Positions 63,827-64,000 of a DNA stretch of 64,000 bases are shown piece by piece. The DNA comes from Metasolibacillus fluoroglycofenilyticus (lineage in GTDB: Bacteria > Bacillota > Bacilli > Bacillales_A > Planococcaceae), in NCBI RefSeq assembly GCF_003049645.1, contig NZ_PYWK01000001.1, positions 310,001 to 374,000 of the forward strand. Direction: 5' to 3'. Under the pieces are notes generated by a model. The model was not told the origin of the DNA and searched no databases. It saw only the letters and a program-made list of their open reading frames with translations. The translations under genes and the position numbers were made by a program. Numbering within the stretch: position 1 is the first letter of the stretch; each line of letters opens with the position of its first letter.

Positions 63827-64000
63827 TACATACTATAGGAGCGAAAGGAAATTTATTTAACTGTATTTTTGCTGTGTGAGTGTAAGTAGAGTTAACTAGT
63901 TATAATCAAGAAAATTCTGTGAATTAGCCAAAAGGCGAATGATTGTAAACTGAATTACTTGTAAAATAGAAGTAGATGTGAACTTTATTTCTAAATTAAA

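Overview
The window looks like a chromosomal segment of a low-GC, endospore-forming Firmicute of the Lysinibacillus/Solibacillus (Planococcaceae) type. The evidence is AT-rich coding sequence, strong AGGAGG-type ribosome sites, frequent TTG/GTG starts, sporulation genes (spo0F, spoIIR), and a gene order that largely follows the Bacillus subtilis ywh-argS-ywj-ywl region: ywhB, ywhD, pbpG, speB, ywiB-argS, fadF, acdA, rpoE, pyrG, ywjG, spo0F, fbaA, tal, murA, glpX, rho, rpmE, tdk, prfA, prmC, spoIIR, ywlC, ywlD, ywlE. Into this backbone are inserted an acyl-CoA/B12 metabolic block and a large iron-siderophore block.

Layout. 1-4.8 kb: a partial sortase-like gene, ywhB, ywhD, pbpG and the agmatinase gene speB. 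4.8-6.2 kb: prophage debris (broken tyrosine integrase, truncated Rha) beside a compact locus. There a 46-residue basic peptide gene and a convergent ~65-nt RNA share a direct repeat over the peptide's start codon, the architecture of a par-type (fst-like) type I toxin-antitoxin. 6.3-9.1 kb: a cupin, ywiB-argS. 9.7-14.1 kb: a flavin acyl-CoA-dehydrogenase-like enzyme with a cystine/polar amino-acid ABC importer (probable sulfur scavenging). 14.2-18.9 kb: cobalamin riboswitch, btuF, btuC, a btuD-cbiZ fusion and a PduO adenosyltransferase. 19.2-30.4 kb: fadF, thiolase, hydroxyacyl-CoA dehydrogenase, two acyl-CoA dehydrogenases, a TetR/FadR regulator and B12-dependent icmF; the cobalamin genes plausibly feed IcmF. 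30.6-40.4 kb: rpoE, pyrG with a GGG-start attenuator, ywjG, spo0F, fbaA, tal, murA, glpX, rho.

41-56.4 kb: an iron-siderophore island. It has a Btr-like AraC regulator, two stand-alone binding lipoproteins, a serine-hydrolase-like protein, two very unusual AraC-lipoprotein fusion genes, an ABC exporter, one FecCDE-type importer and a flavin reductase. Fur-box-like sites lie in several of its promoters. In both fusion genes a complete Fur-overlapped promoter lies inside the reading frame exactly at the junction, followed by an internal start and an intact lipoprotein signal peptide, so each locus can be read as a full-length fusion or as an iron-regulated free lipoprotein. This is the most unusual arrangement in the window.

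56.4-64 kb: conserved housekeeping genes rpmE, tdk, prfA, prmC, spoIIR, ywlC, ywlD, ywlE and a chemoreceptor-like gene. Four DnaA-box-like sequences lie between spoIIR and ywlC. Many intergenic gaps contain interspersed repeats: two copies of a ~260-283-bp inverted-repeat element, a hairpin-bearing repeat family, and 21-bp-type tandem repeats. I saw no tRNA, rRNA, CRISPR array or intact insertion sequence. All functions are assigned by reading the sequence; no searches were run.
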